Part shown: positions 9,051 to 17,100 of the stretch, in pieces
How the letters are laid out: the number at the start of each line of letters is the position of its first letter
Numbering within the stretch: the first letter of the stretch is position 1
Source of the DNA: Pseudomonas sp.
GTDB taxonomy: Bacteria; Pseudomonadota; Gammaproteobacteria; Pseudomonadales; Pseudomonadaceae
Direction of reading: 5' to 3'
Assembly (NCBI RefSeq): GCF_030684895.1
Contig: NZ_JAUXXP010000010.1
Location: forward strand, 1-55,487
Length of the DNA: 55,487 nucleotides
The notes under the pieces: model-generated
The model's database searches: none
Told to the model about the DNA's origin: nothing
Seen by the model: only the letters and a program-made list of their open reading frames with translations
Made by a program: the position numbers and the translations under genes

Positions 9051-10106
9051 ATGCGTCCGACCCTCGGCTTTGCCAACACTGCACTCGCCTTGCTCTGTGC
9101 CGGATTAATCTGCACCACTGCTCAGGCCAAGATGGTTGAACTGGCGGATAGCGAGTTGTCGGACGTGACCGGTCAGGCCTTTATCAATCTGACGACGGAC
9201 AGCAATGCCGGGATCAACTACACCCGTATCAATTTCGGCATGAATGTCGAAACCCAGTTGAATATGAAAAAGTTGCAGCTTGGCCAGTACAACGATTCGG
9301 TGACTCGCCCAGGGGAGGCATTGGGCTCCTCTGACATCCTGATCAACAACTTTGCATTGGGTACGGTAAACGCCGACGACAGCATTAACCCGTTCAAGAT
9401 CGCCAATCCTTTTCTGGAATTGGCGTATTCGGGTAACAAGGTAGTGGGCGTGCGTATTGGTTTTGGCGAGGCCAAAGGCATTCTGTCCGGGGATATTCAG
9501 AGTCTGACGGGCAATATCCCTGTTCACATCAAGGGTACGGCAGATGCTGTGTATAACAGCGCTAATGGTCTGCAGCAAACAGCATTGTTTCTGGGCGGGA
9601 TTTACCGTTCCAGCGTGCTTGAGGCAGATGCTCAATTGGTGGCATCCAATGGCGCTGCAGACCCCGTTCGTGCCGGTCTGGCAGGGATCAAAAATGGCGA
9701 CGGTCTAAACTGTACCAGCGGTTGTTTGCCGGGTATTTCTGATGCCGCGCTGGCCCTGCTTAAGTCCAATGGCTGTGCCTTGCTGGGTATTCAGACCTGT
9801 TTCTCGTTATCGCAATTCCAGTCTCTTCCTGTCGGTAATATGGCCGTCAATGACTCGGCCGCTACTGCCGCGATTGAGGGCGCAGCCAAAGGTTTCTTTA
9901 TTTCCATGCAAACCCAAGATGTGGCCTGGCGTGACATGGATAGTAATGCGCTGATCAATACGTTGAAGGGGGCCTTTATGAACCTGCCCAAATACCGTGA
10001 TGCCAACGGCAATATGGTGGCCCCGATCAATATCAACTTTGAGCAGGCTTTCAATGGTATTCCCCGGCAGGACACCTGCTTGGGCACAGCCACTGCGGGG
10101 TGCTGA
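9051..10106 (+). CDS. Secreted protein with VTGQ-type N-terminal motif (DUF6160-like), 1 of 4
   Basis: A 351-residue exported protein of unknown function. A signal peptide (about residues 1-24, ending TAQA) is followed at once by MVELADSELSDVTGQAF, the motif shared by the next three genes. The rest is rich in beta-forming, Gly/Asn/Ser sequence with four cysteines in the last third (CTSGC, C-LLGIQTC) plus a C-terminal pair (DTCLGTATAGC). I relate it, from memory, to the DUF6160 family, some members of which are labelled putative pilus-system proteins in Acinetobacter. The start ATG 9051 has ACAGGGAA upstream. The gene ends one base into the next start. Confidence 0.72.
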   Translation: MRPTLGFANTALALLCAGLICTTAQAKMVELADSELSDVTGQAFINLTTDSNAGINYTRINFGMNVETQLNMKKLQLGQYNDSVTRPGEALGSSDILINNFALGTVNADDSINPFKIANPFLELAYSGNKVVGVRIGFGEAKGILSGDIQSLTGNIPVHIKGTADAVYNSANGLQQTALFLGGIYRSSVLEADAQLVASNGAADPVRAGLAGIKNGDGLNCTSGCLPGISDAALALLKSNGCALLGIQTCFSLSQFQSLPVGNMAVNDSAATAAIEGAAKGFFISMQTQDVAWRDMDSNALINTLKGAFMNLPKYRDANGNMVAPININFEQAFNGIPRQDTCLGTATAGC

Positions 10107-11155
10107 TGATGCGCGCGCTGATTGCTGCTGCTTCGTTGATGCTGATGTCTGGGGCTGCCCAGGCAGAATTACAGGCGCTGGATGATCAGGAACTCTCCGC
10201 CGTTCAGGGCGCCGGATTCGGCTTTGTGCTGGATGGTGTGTTGCTGGATGCCTCAGGTGCGGTGATCACCATCAATGACATCAACAATGCCTCGGGGCAG
10301 AACGTGCCGATTTCGGTGAAGGAGTTCTACCTAGGCGCCACCGGCAGTAATAAAGGTGCGAACTTGAACCCGGTGAGTATTGGTCGATTGGATCATCCGT
10401 TTGAGATCACTCTGGCCAAAGGCGAGAGCTTGCGCACGCTGCGCGATGACGGCCAATGGGTGCAGACCACGCCGAGCAATGTCAGCGTGCTGGAGTTCAA
10501 GTTTCCCGAACGCTTGACCGGTGCTGGTGGGCAGGCCTGTATCAGCGGCTATGCGGCTGCCGGGAGCAACTGCTCCAGCCGCGCTTCCGAGCGAGTCGAT
10601 TTGGGTATTCGCTTTGACTTCCAGGTCGCCGCCGGGCGCACCGACATCATCAATCTTGATTTCAGCGAGCTGGTTATGGACGGCAGCTACCTGCGGCTAT
10701 GGGGTGATGACCCAAGGGGGCAGCTGGTGGGCGAGGCACGGGTAAATCTCTTTGCCAAGAGCCTACAGCTGATGTCTTGCGCTGCAGGAACGGCCAATTG
10801 CACCACTGCGCAAGAACAGACCGCTCGCACCCTGACGCTGAGCAATGCCTACGCCAATATTTCGCTGGGTTACGGTAAGAGCCAGCCGTTGCTGTTTGAT
10901 GTCAGCAGTAATGGTCAATTTGTGCTGGAACTGCCCAATCCGGTGACACGTGCCGCCAATGGCAGTGCGCGTCCGGTAGCTGAGCGTAATGCGATTGCCA
11001 GTGACTTCTATGCCAACGCCCCACGCACCAATATCGTGATCGACAACCTCAAAGCCGGCACAGGCAGCTTTTCTACCGGTGGCTACAACTTTGGCTACAA
11101 CGCCATCCAGGGGCTCAGCATCAACTACCTGAAGGTGACCAGCCGTGATCTCTAA
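10106..11155 (+). CDS. Secreted protein with VxG-type N-terminal motif, 2 of 4
   Basis: A 349-residue exported protein. The signal peptide MMRALIAAASLMLMSGAAQA is followed by ELQALDDQELSAVQGAGFGF, clearly the same motif as in the other three cluster members. The body is beta-rich with two cysteine pairs. The ATG at 10106 shares its A with the upstream TGA (TGATG); ATG 10109 is equally possible. Function unknown; the tight coupling means the four proteins are probably made together and act in the same outer-membrane or surface structure. Confidence 0.72.
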   Translation: MMRALIAAASLMLMSGAAQAELQALDDQELSAVQGAGFGFVLDGVLLDASGAVITINDINNASGQNVPISVKEFYLGATGSNKGANLNPVSIGRLDHPFEITLAKGESLRTLRDDGQWVQTTPSNVSVLEFKFPERLTGAGGQACISGYAAAGSNCSSRASERVDLGIRFDFQVAAGRTDIINLDFSELVMDGSYLRLWGDDPRGQLVGEARVNLFAKSLQLMSCAAGTANCTTAQEQTARTLTLSNAYANISLGYGKSQPLLFDVSSNGQFVLELPNPVTRAANGSARPVAERNAIASDFYANAPRTNIVIDNLKAGTGSFSTGGYNFGYNAIQGLSINYLKVTSRDL

Positions 11156-11750
11156 AGTCTGGTTAGTCATCATCGCGCTGCTCGCCATGCCGGCTTTTGC
11201 CGAGATGCAGGCATTGGACGATGACACCCTGAGCAGCATGAACGGCCAGGGTGGGGTTTACCTCTCCGGTGAGTTCAGTATCAACAAGGACGGTGGCGTG
11301 CTGTGGAGCAAGCCGGCCAGCAACAACCCCAGTACCTGGACGGCCGGCCAGCGCAGCTGCGCTACGGCGGGCGCCAGCACGGCGGAAAACTGCGGCATGC
11401 GCGTGGCGATTCGCTCCGAGGCCGATGGCGGCTGGTACGTGCTGGACAACCTCAAGGGCGTGTTCAGCTTTGAAGGCCTGACCCTGCGCACCCGTACCAT
11501 CAACAGTGGTTTCAACGGTGATGGCGCAGCCTTTAACCAGGATGTGCTGGAGTTCGGTCTGCCCAACGAGGTGAAGTTCAAGGATGGCAGTTTTGCCTTT
11601 GGCGTGGCCAATCAGGGCGGCTGGCAGAACAAATCGCTGAGCGCGGCCAACGGCGGTAACCCGTCGTATCAGCAGACCAATATCTTCTCGGCGAAGATCG
11701 ACGGCACCATCCGCATGCAGGGCAACGTGCTGATCTTTCCGCAGAATTGA
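11145..11750 (+). CDS. Secreted protein with NGQGG-type N-terminal motif, 3 of 4
   Basis: A 201-residue exported protein, the smallest of the cluster. The signal peptide (MISKVWLVIIALLAMPAFA) precedes EMQALDDDTLSSMNGQGGVYL. The body contains one cysteine pair (about residues 66 and 77) and Gly/Asn-rich beta sequence. The start is a GTG at 11145 that overlaps the end of the previous gene by 11 bases. No enzyme motif is visible and I do not assign a function. Confidence 0.72.
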   Translation: MISKVWLVIIALLAMPAFAEMQALDDDTLSSMNGQGGVYLSGEFSINKDGGVLWSKPASNNPSTWTAGQRSCATAGASTAENCGMRVAIRSEADGGWYVLDNLKGVFSFEGLTLRTRTINSGFNGDGAAFNQDVLEFGLPNEVKFKDGSFAFGVANQGGWQNKSLSAANGGNPSYQQTNIFSAKIDGTIRMQGNVLIFPQN

Positions 11751-11761
11751 GGAGCAGGGCC

Positions 11762-14083
11762 ATGCACCGTCATTCGCTGTTATTGCTCGCGCTTCTGAGT
11801 CCACTGACGCAGGCCATGCAGGCGCTGGATGATCAGGCGCTGTCGTCCGTCAGCGGGCGCGATGGTATCAGCCTGCAAACCACTGGCGCTGGTTGGTCGG
11901 CCAGCAGTATTGATTACAAACAGGATGGCCAGACCCTTAGCCTCAAGGGTGTGCGTGGCACACCGCAAACGGCGGGCAGCAGCTCGACCACCACGCTGGA
12001 TGTCGTGGGTAATCAGCTGCGGGTGCAGCACAGCGGCAGTGCCCAAGTGCTGAGTGTCGATAACATCGAACTGGCCGGCAGCAGCAAAAGCTTTGGTGCC
12101 TTTCGCGCGTTTTTCACCCTGGGCGCCAGCCTTAAACTGAGCGGCGGCGGGGCCAGTGGCGTCAGTGGCTTTCGCGTGGATGACAGCCAGCTGTCGCTGA
12201 GCGCGGCGACCTTTTATTACCGCGACAATGGCTTTGACCTGATCGTCAAAGGCCTGTCATTCGATACCTACCTGAACAACGCCTATCTGGATATTGTCAG
12301 CGGCGGCAGCGGCCAGGAGATCAAGCTGGATCTGGGCACTTCGCGCTTTGTCGGCTCGATTGCCGGTATCGGCCTCGATCTGGCCCATGGCGACCCAACT
12401 AGCGGTGTAGCGGTGACGCCGGGCACTCCCGATCTACGTGATGTCGATGCACAGCGCAGCTTCGGCAAACTGAATATGGATCTGCGCCTGGGTGGCAGCA
12501 TCCGCATTGCTGGCGGCGGTGCCAGTGGCGAGGGCTTGCGGATCAAGCCGAATATCACCATCGCCAACAGTCTGTTCCAGTATCAGGATGAAGGCGTGCT
12601 GCGCGCCGAGAACTTCGCCGGCAGCTTGATCAGCAACGCCGGGCTGACCCTGGATCTGGAACAGGACGGCGCTGGCAGCTATGCCAAAATCGCCTTTCAG
12701 GACCTCAAGCTCAACGCCACCCTCGGCGGCCTGATCATGGGCAATCCGAGCAATCAGAAACTCGGTGGCCTGGCGCTGGATCTGAATTTTCTCGATCAGG
12801 GCGCGCGGCAGAACTGGTTGAAGCTGCGTCCAGGCGGCGACCCCAACTCCGGGCAGAAAGGCATCAGTGCCGATCTCAGCTGGAATATGCTCAACAGTTC
12901 CCTGGCCCTGACCGATAACGGCAACAGCATGTGGTTTAGCGGCTTGCGCACCCACGGCACCGGCCAGTTTACCTTCGATCTGAGCAAAAGCTGCGCGGCT
13001 GGTATCAGCGCGGGCTGCTATGCCGGTAGCAACAGCGATATGAACAGCGGTGGCTATAACGGTCACTTCGACGGTATGCGCTTGGGGCTGAAGAACATCG
13101 TCGGCAGCTACAGCTTTGATGGGCTGCGGGTTGGTACGCCCAACGCGCCACTGCAGGGCGGCACCGAGTTGCTGGTGTTGATGGAAATCTTCCCGGCCTA
13201 TGATTTCACCCTCAATGGCCAGGTCACCCTGCGTGCCGGCGGCGCCGTGGGTGATGGCCTGCGTTATAACGCCGACTTCTATATCACCGAGGCCAATGCG
13301 GCGATCACCGTGGATGAAAACGGCCGCGGCTTGTGGCTGTCGGGCAGCAGCTATGAAATGCATTACCGCGAAGGCTCGCTGGATATCAGCAACAACGGTG
13401 TCGAACTGCGCAAAGGCACCTACTGGTCGAAGCTGGATGTCGGCAACGTGCGTTGGGGTGACCGTCTGACCGGCAGCAGCATTGGTCGCCTGGTGCTCAA
13501 GCGTTATGAGCAGGGTTCGACCCTGGCCATCAGCTCGGGCGGTGCCGGTGCGCTGTGCGTAGGCGGTAGTGGCAGCTCTTCGGCGGCGTGCGTGGCCAGT
13601 GGCGGGCGCTGGGAGGATCGTGGCGACGAAGGGATTTCGGTCAAACTGAAGAACGTCTTCGTGCGCGACGGCTCCGGCAATCCGGCCAACGCCGTATCGA
13701 GCAATGAGAAGCGTAACCAGATCATCATCGAAACAGGGCGGGTCAACGGAGTGAATGGCACGGGTAGCCAGCTGGTGGTGGATAACTTCCACACCGCCGA
13801 CGGCAACCCGAGCAACCCGAACGCCAACGCCTATGGATTCAACGTCGATCTAAACCTTGATGTGGCACCGACCAAGGTATGCAACAAGACGGCCTCCGGT
13901 TGTACGCCGGTCAGCCCCGATCCGCTGGGCTTTGCGGTCAACGGCCGGGTGCATTTCAAGGAAGTGAATATCGACCGGATTCAGCACGTCCACCCCACCG
14001 GCGGTGCCGTGACTTCTATGTACGGGGTCAAGCTGCAGAACGCCGACATCCGCGCCAACCTGACGGCCACGCCGATCAACTGA
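11762..14083 (+). CDS. Large secreted repeat protein with VSG-type N-terminal motif, 4 of 4
   Basis: A 773-residue exported protein. A short signal peptide (MHRHSLLLLALLSPLTQA) leads directly into MQALDDQALSSVSGRDGISL. The remainder is strongly beta-patterned and has three internal copies of a block beginning with a hydrophobic strand then GGGASG or GGAVGDG, near residues 119-165, 240-285 and 483-525, as in beta-solenoid or surface-layer-like proteins. ATG 11762 has GAGGAGCAGG upstream; the frame is open to a TTG at 11747. It is the last gene of the cluster, followed by a hairpin. Likely surface-exposed or outer-membrane associated; function unknown. Confidence 0.75.
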   Translation: MHRHSLLLLALLSPLTQAMQALDDQALSSVSGRDGISLQTTGAGWSASSIDYKQDGQTLSLKGVRGTPQTAGSSSTTTLDVVGNQLRVQHSGSAQVLSVDNIELAGSSKSFGAFRAFFTLGASLKLSGGGASGVSGFRVDDSQLSLSAATFYYRDNGFDLIVKGLSFDTYLNNAYLDIVSGGSGQEIKLDLGTSRFVGSIAGIGLDLAHGDPTSGVAVTPGTPDLRDVDAQRSFGKLNMDLRLGGSIRIAGGGASGEGLRIKPNITIANSLFQYQDEGVLRAENFAGSLISNAGLTLDLEQDGAGSYAKIAFQDLKLNATLGGLIMGNPSNQKLGGLALDLNFLDQGARQNWLKLRPGGDPNSGQKGISADLSWNMLNSSLALTDNGNSMWFSGLRTHGTGQFTFDLSKSCAAGISAGCYAGSNSDMNSGGYNGHFDGMRLGLKNIVGSYSFDGLRVGTPNAPLQGGTELLVLMEIFPAYDFTLNGQVTLRAGGAVGDGLRYNADFYITEANAAITVDENGRGLWLSGSSYEMHYREGSLDISNNGVELRKGTYWSKLDVGNVRWGDRLTGSSIGRLVLKRYEQGSTLAISSGGAGALCVGGSGSSSAACVASGGRWEDRGDEGISVKLKNVFVRDGSGNPANAVSSNEKRNQIIIETGRVNGVNGTGSQLVVDNFHTADGNPSNPNANAYGFNVDLNLDVAPTKVCNKTASGCTPVSPDPLGFAVNGRVHFKEVNIDRIQHVHPTGGAVTSMYGVKLQNADIRANLTATPIN

Positions 14084-14090
14084 GCCGCAG

Positions 14091-14115
14091 AATAAGCGCC
14101 GTGCTGGCGCTTATT
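14091..14115 (+). terminator. Hairpin after the secreted-protein cluster
   Basis: Perfect 10-base stem AATAAGCGCC (14091-14100) with GGCGCTTATT (14106-14115) eight bases after the stop. The T run is short, so termination may be partial. Confidence 0.65.
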
Positions 14116-14336
14116 ACCGTCATGCCCCTGTCATCCTTGTTGGTCATTCTGCTGGCGCGCTGTAGGGCGCGTCGGTTGCTTCACGTTGGCCGCCCAGTCG
14201 TTGCCAATGGTCGCTGAATCGACGAAATATCCCCGTTGCTCTTTCGATATGTGCCGGTTGTCGGCACAATTCGCCTCCACTTTTTGGGGGGAGCAGCCTC
14301 TGCTCTCCGTTGGCCGACCTTGCACGGGGCACCGAA

Positions 14337-15434
14337 ATGATCAAAACGCCTTACTACCTGATCGATAAACAGAAGCTCTTGGTTAACCTGGAGAAGATCG
14401 CCTATGTGCGCGAGCACTCCGGTGCCAAGGCGCTGCTGGCGCTCAAGTGCTTTGCCACCTGGTCGGTGTTCGACCTGATGCAGCAATACATGGATGGCAC
14501 CACCTCGTCCTCGCTGTACGAGCTCAAGCTCGGTCGGCAGAAGTTCGCCGGTGAAACTCACGCCTATAGCGTGGCCTGGGCCGATGACGAAATCCCCGAG
14601 ATGCTGGCCAACTGCGACAAGATCATCTTCAACTCCATCGGCCAGCTCGAACGCTTCGCCGAGGCCTCCGCTGGCAAGGTGCGCGGCCTGCGCGTCAACC
14701 CGCAGGTGAGCAGCTCCGACTACCTGCTGGCCGACCCGGCGCGGCCGTTCAGCCGCCTCGGCGAGTGGGACCCGGAAAAGATCGCGGGCGTGATGGATAA
14801 GGTCAGCGGCTTTATGTTCCACAACAACTGTGAGAACGGCAGTTTCGAGCTGTTCGATCAGATGTTAACCACCATCGAGGAGCGCTTCGGCCACCTGTTG
14901 GAGCAGGTCGAGTGGGTCAGCCTCGGTGGCGGCATTCACTTCACCGGCGACGACTACCCACTAGATCAGTTCTGCGCACGGCTCAAGGCGTTCTCCGAGC
15001 GCTTCGGCGTGCAGGTGTATCTGGAACCGGGCGAGGCGGCGATCACCCTGAGCTCCTCGCTGGAAGTCACTGTGCTCGACACCCTGTACAACGGCAAGCA
15101 TCTGGCCGTGGTCGACAGCTCCATCGAAGCGCACATGCTTGATCTGCTGATCTACCGGCTCAACGCCAAGATGGAACCCTGCAGTGGCGAATTCAGCTAC
15201 ATGGTGTGCGGTAAGTCGTGCCTGGCGGGGGACATCTTTGGTGAGTACCAATTCGACAAGCCACTGGCCATCGGTGATCGCCTGTCGTTTATCGACGCAG
15301 CGGGTTACACCATGGTCAAGAAGAACTGGTTCAACGGCCTGAAAATGCCGTCCATCGTGGTCAAGCAGCTCGACGGCAGCGTCGAGGTGGTTCGCGAGTT
15401 TGGCTTTGACGATTACCTGTCCAGCCTGAGCTGA
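14337..15434 (+). CDS. nspC: Carboxynorspermidine/carboxyspermidine decarboxylase NspC
   Basis: A 365-residue PLP-dependent fold-III decarboxylase of the alanine-racemase/ornithine-decarboxylase superfamily. The PLP lysine is K37 in ALLALKCFATWSVFD. GGGIHFT and LEPGEA give the PLP-phosphate and barrel motifs, and VCGKSCLAGD near the C-terminus carries the active-site cysteine. It decarboxylates carboxyspermidine or carboxynorspermidine to the triamine, the last step of the aspartate-semialdehyde-dependent polyamine route. The next gene supplies the preceding step. I chose the ATG at 14337; an upstream in-frame TTG at 14310 is unlikely. Confidence 0.92.
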   Translation: MIKTPYYLIDKQKLLVNLEKIAYVREHSGAKALLALKCFATWSVFDLMQQYMDGTTSSSLYELKLGRQKFAGETHAYSVAWADDEIPEMLANCDKIIFNSIGQLERFAEASAGKVRGLRVNPQVSSSDYLLADPARPFSRLGEWDPEKIAGVMDKVSGFMFHNNCENGSFELFDQMLTTIEERFGHLLEQVEWVSLGGGIHFTGDDYPLDQFCARLKAFSERFGVQVYLEPGEAAITLSSSLEVTVLDTLYNGKHLAVVDSSIEAHMLDLLIYRLNAKMEPCSGEFSYMVCGKSCLAGDIFGEYQFDKPLAIGDRLSFIDAAGYTMVKKNWFNGLKMPSIVVKQLDGSVEVVREFGFDDYLSSLS

Positions 15435-15438
15435 TTCG

Positions 15439-15512
15439 TAGGGTGGACGGCGCTTTTCTCATCCACCGGCGCGATCGCCAAGTGGTGGGCGGAAAAAGCG
15501 CCGTCCACCCTA
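15439..15512. repeat. Palindromic element between nspC and the dehydrogenase gene
   Basis: A perfect 19-base inverted repeat, TAGGGTGGACGGCGCTTTT (15439-15457) with its complement at 15494-15512, closes around a partly paired centre. The core GTAGGGTGGA recurs at 36501-36510. It looks like a dispersed repeat and may also form an mRNA hairpin between the two polyamine genes. Confidence 0.85.
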
Positions 15513-15570
15513 GCTGTTTGTAGTACCGCAACATCTGTCTCTTAAACGCAGTACCCAGGAGGTGAAACAA

Positions 15571-16815
15571 TTGAAGAAGAATGTTCTGATCATTGGTGCA
15601 GGAGGTGTCGCCAAGGTGGTGGCCCACAAGTGCGCGCAGCACAACGACGAACTCGGTCGGATTGCTATCGCGTCGCGCAACATCTCCAAATGCCAGGCCA
15701 TCATCGACAGCGTAAAGGCCAAAGGTAGCTTGAAGCAGCCGGCCGAAATCCAGGCTTATGCCCTGAATGCGCTGGATATTGAAGCAACCAAGATGCTGAT
15801 TCGCGAAACCGAATCGCAGATCGTGATCAACGTGGGCTCGGCCTTTCTCAATATGTCGGTGCTGCGCGCCTGCATCGAGACCGGCGCCGCTTACCTCGAT
15901 ACCGCCATCCACGAAGAACCGGGCAAGGTCTGCGAAACGCCGCCTTGGTACGGTAACTACGAGTGGAAGCACCTGGCCGAATGCCAGGACAAGGGCGTGA
16001 CAGCTATCCTCGGCGTCGGTTTCGACCCGGGCGTGGTCAATGCCTATGCCGCATTGGCGCAACAGCAGTACTTCGACAGCATCGAGTCGATCGACATCCT
16101 CGACGTCAACGCCGGTTCGCACGGCAAGTACTTCGCCACCAATTTCGACCCGGAAATCAATTTCCGTGAATTCACCGGCCAAGTCTGGAGCTGGCAGAAC
16201 AGCCAGTGGACCAGCAACAGCATGTTTGAAGTCAAACGCACCGACGACCTGCCTGTAGTCGGCGAGCAGAATCTGTACCTGACCGGGCATGACGAAGTGC
16301 ATTCCCTGTCCAAACACCTGAACGTACCCAATGTGCGTTTCTGGATGAGCTTCGGTGAGCACTACATCAATGTGTTTACCGTGCTGAAAAACCTCGGCCT
16401 GCTCTCCGAGCAACCGGTAACAACCGCTGAAGGCCTGCAAGTGGTGCCACTGAAAGTGGTCAAGGCCGTACTGCCGGACCCGGCCTCGCTGGCGCCGGGT
16501 TACAGCGGTAAGACCTGCATTGGTGACCTGGTCAAAGGCACCAAGGACGGCAAACCGGCCGAGCTGTTTATCTACAACGTCGCCGACCACAAAGATGCGT
16601 ACGTCGAGACCGACAGCCAGGGCATCTCCTACACCGCTGGCGTACCGCCGGTTGCGGCAGCCCTGCTGGTGGCGCGTGGTGATTGGGATGTGGCGCGCAT
16701 GGCCAACGTTGAACAGTTGCCGGCTGAACCGTTCCTCAAGCTGCTCGATGTAATGGGCCTGCCGACCCGGATTAAAGATGCCAACGGCGACCGTCCCTGG
16801 GATCAGGCCCTCTGA
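15571..16815 (+). CDS. Carboxynorspermidine/carboxyspermidine dehydrogenase (saccharopine dehydrogenase family)
   Basis: A 414-residue NAD(P)-dependent enzyme of the saccharopine dehydrogenase family, starting with the dinucleotide-binding loop VLIIGAGGVAKVV. Beside nspC it is best read as the enzyme that reductively condenses aspartate semialdehyde with putrescine or diaminopropane into the carboxy-triamine. I place the start at TTG 15571 because the strong AGGAGG at 15557-15562 is spaced eight bases from it, whereas GTG 15562 overlaps that site; the product then begins MKKNVLIIGAGG. The substrate chain length cannot be told from sequence alone. Confidence 0.9.
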   Translation: MKKNVLIIGAGGVAKVVAHKCAQHNDELGRIAIASRNISKCQAIIDSVKAKGSLKQPAEIQAYALNALDIEATKMLIRETESQIVINVGSAFLNMSVLRACIETGAAYLDTAIHEEPGKVCETPPWYGNYEWKHLAECQDKGVTAILGVGFDPGVVNAYAALAQQQYFDSIESIDILDVNAGSHGKYFATNFDPEINFREFTGQVWSWQNSQWTSNSMFEVKRTDDLPVVGEQNLYLTGHDEVHSLSKHLNVPNVRFWMSFGEHYINVFTVLKNLGLLSEQPVTTAEGLQVVPLKVVKAVLPDPASLAPGYSGKTCIGDLVKGTKDGKPAELFIYNVADHKDAYVETDSQGISYTAGVPPVAAALLVARGDWDVARMANVEQLPAEPFLKLLDVMGLPTRIKDANGDRPWDQAL

Positions 16816-16842
16816 TTGGCTGCGCGTCGGCCATGCGTCGTT

Positions 16843-16900
16843 GAAAGTGCGCTCGGACTGCTCATTTACAGCAGTAAACTCCGCGTCCTCGCGCACTTTC
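16843..16900. repeat. Inverted repeat after the polyamine genes
   Basis: GAAAGTGCGC (16843-16852) pairs with GCGCACTTTC (16891-16900). The tail CGCCTAGCCTGG just after it also occurs in the repeat at the end of the window (55466-55477), suggesting a shared repeat family. Confidence 0.6.
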
Positions 16901-16933
16901 GCCTAGCCTGGCTCTAGCTCGCTCAATCAGCCT

Positions 16934-16962
16934 AACGCCCGCCATTTTGGTGGGCGTTTTGC
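16934..16962 (+). terminator. Terminator after the polyamine genes
   Basis: Perfect stem AACGCCCGCCA (16934-16944) with TGGTGGGCGTT (16948-16958; one G-T pair), tight TTT loop and trailing T run. It separates the polyamine pair from leuA. Confidence 0.9.
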
Positions 16963-17100
16963 TTTCTACAGCTTTAGCCGCGACGTGGTATGGATGTGCG
17001 CCGCGCTTCCCGCCCGTGGCATTTCACGCGACAATCAACCCTTATCGACACGCGCCCCAACGTCGGGCGTGTGCTACGGCGACTCCGTGAGGAAACCAGC

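Noticed and set aside
12434..13792. A 452-codon minus-strand open frame within the large secreted protein gene
   Set aside because: Antisense shadow of a gene with signal peptide and ribosome site; composition is not protein-like.
15361..16896. A 511-codon minus-strand open frame over the polyamine dehydrogenase gene
   Set aside because: Antisense shadow; it also runs through the palindromic repeat region and lacks any protein-family signal.
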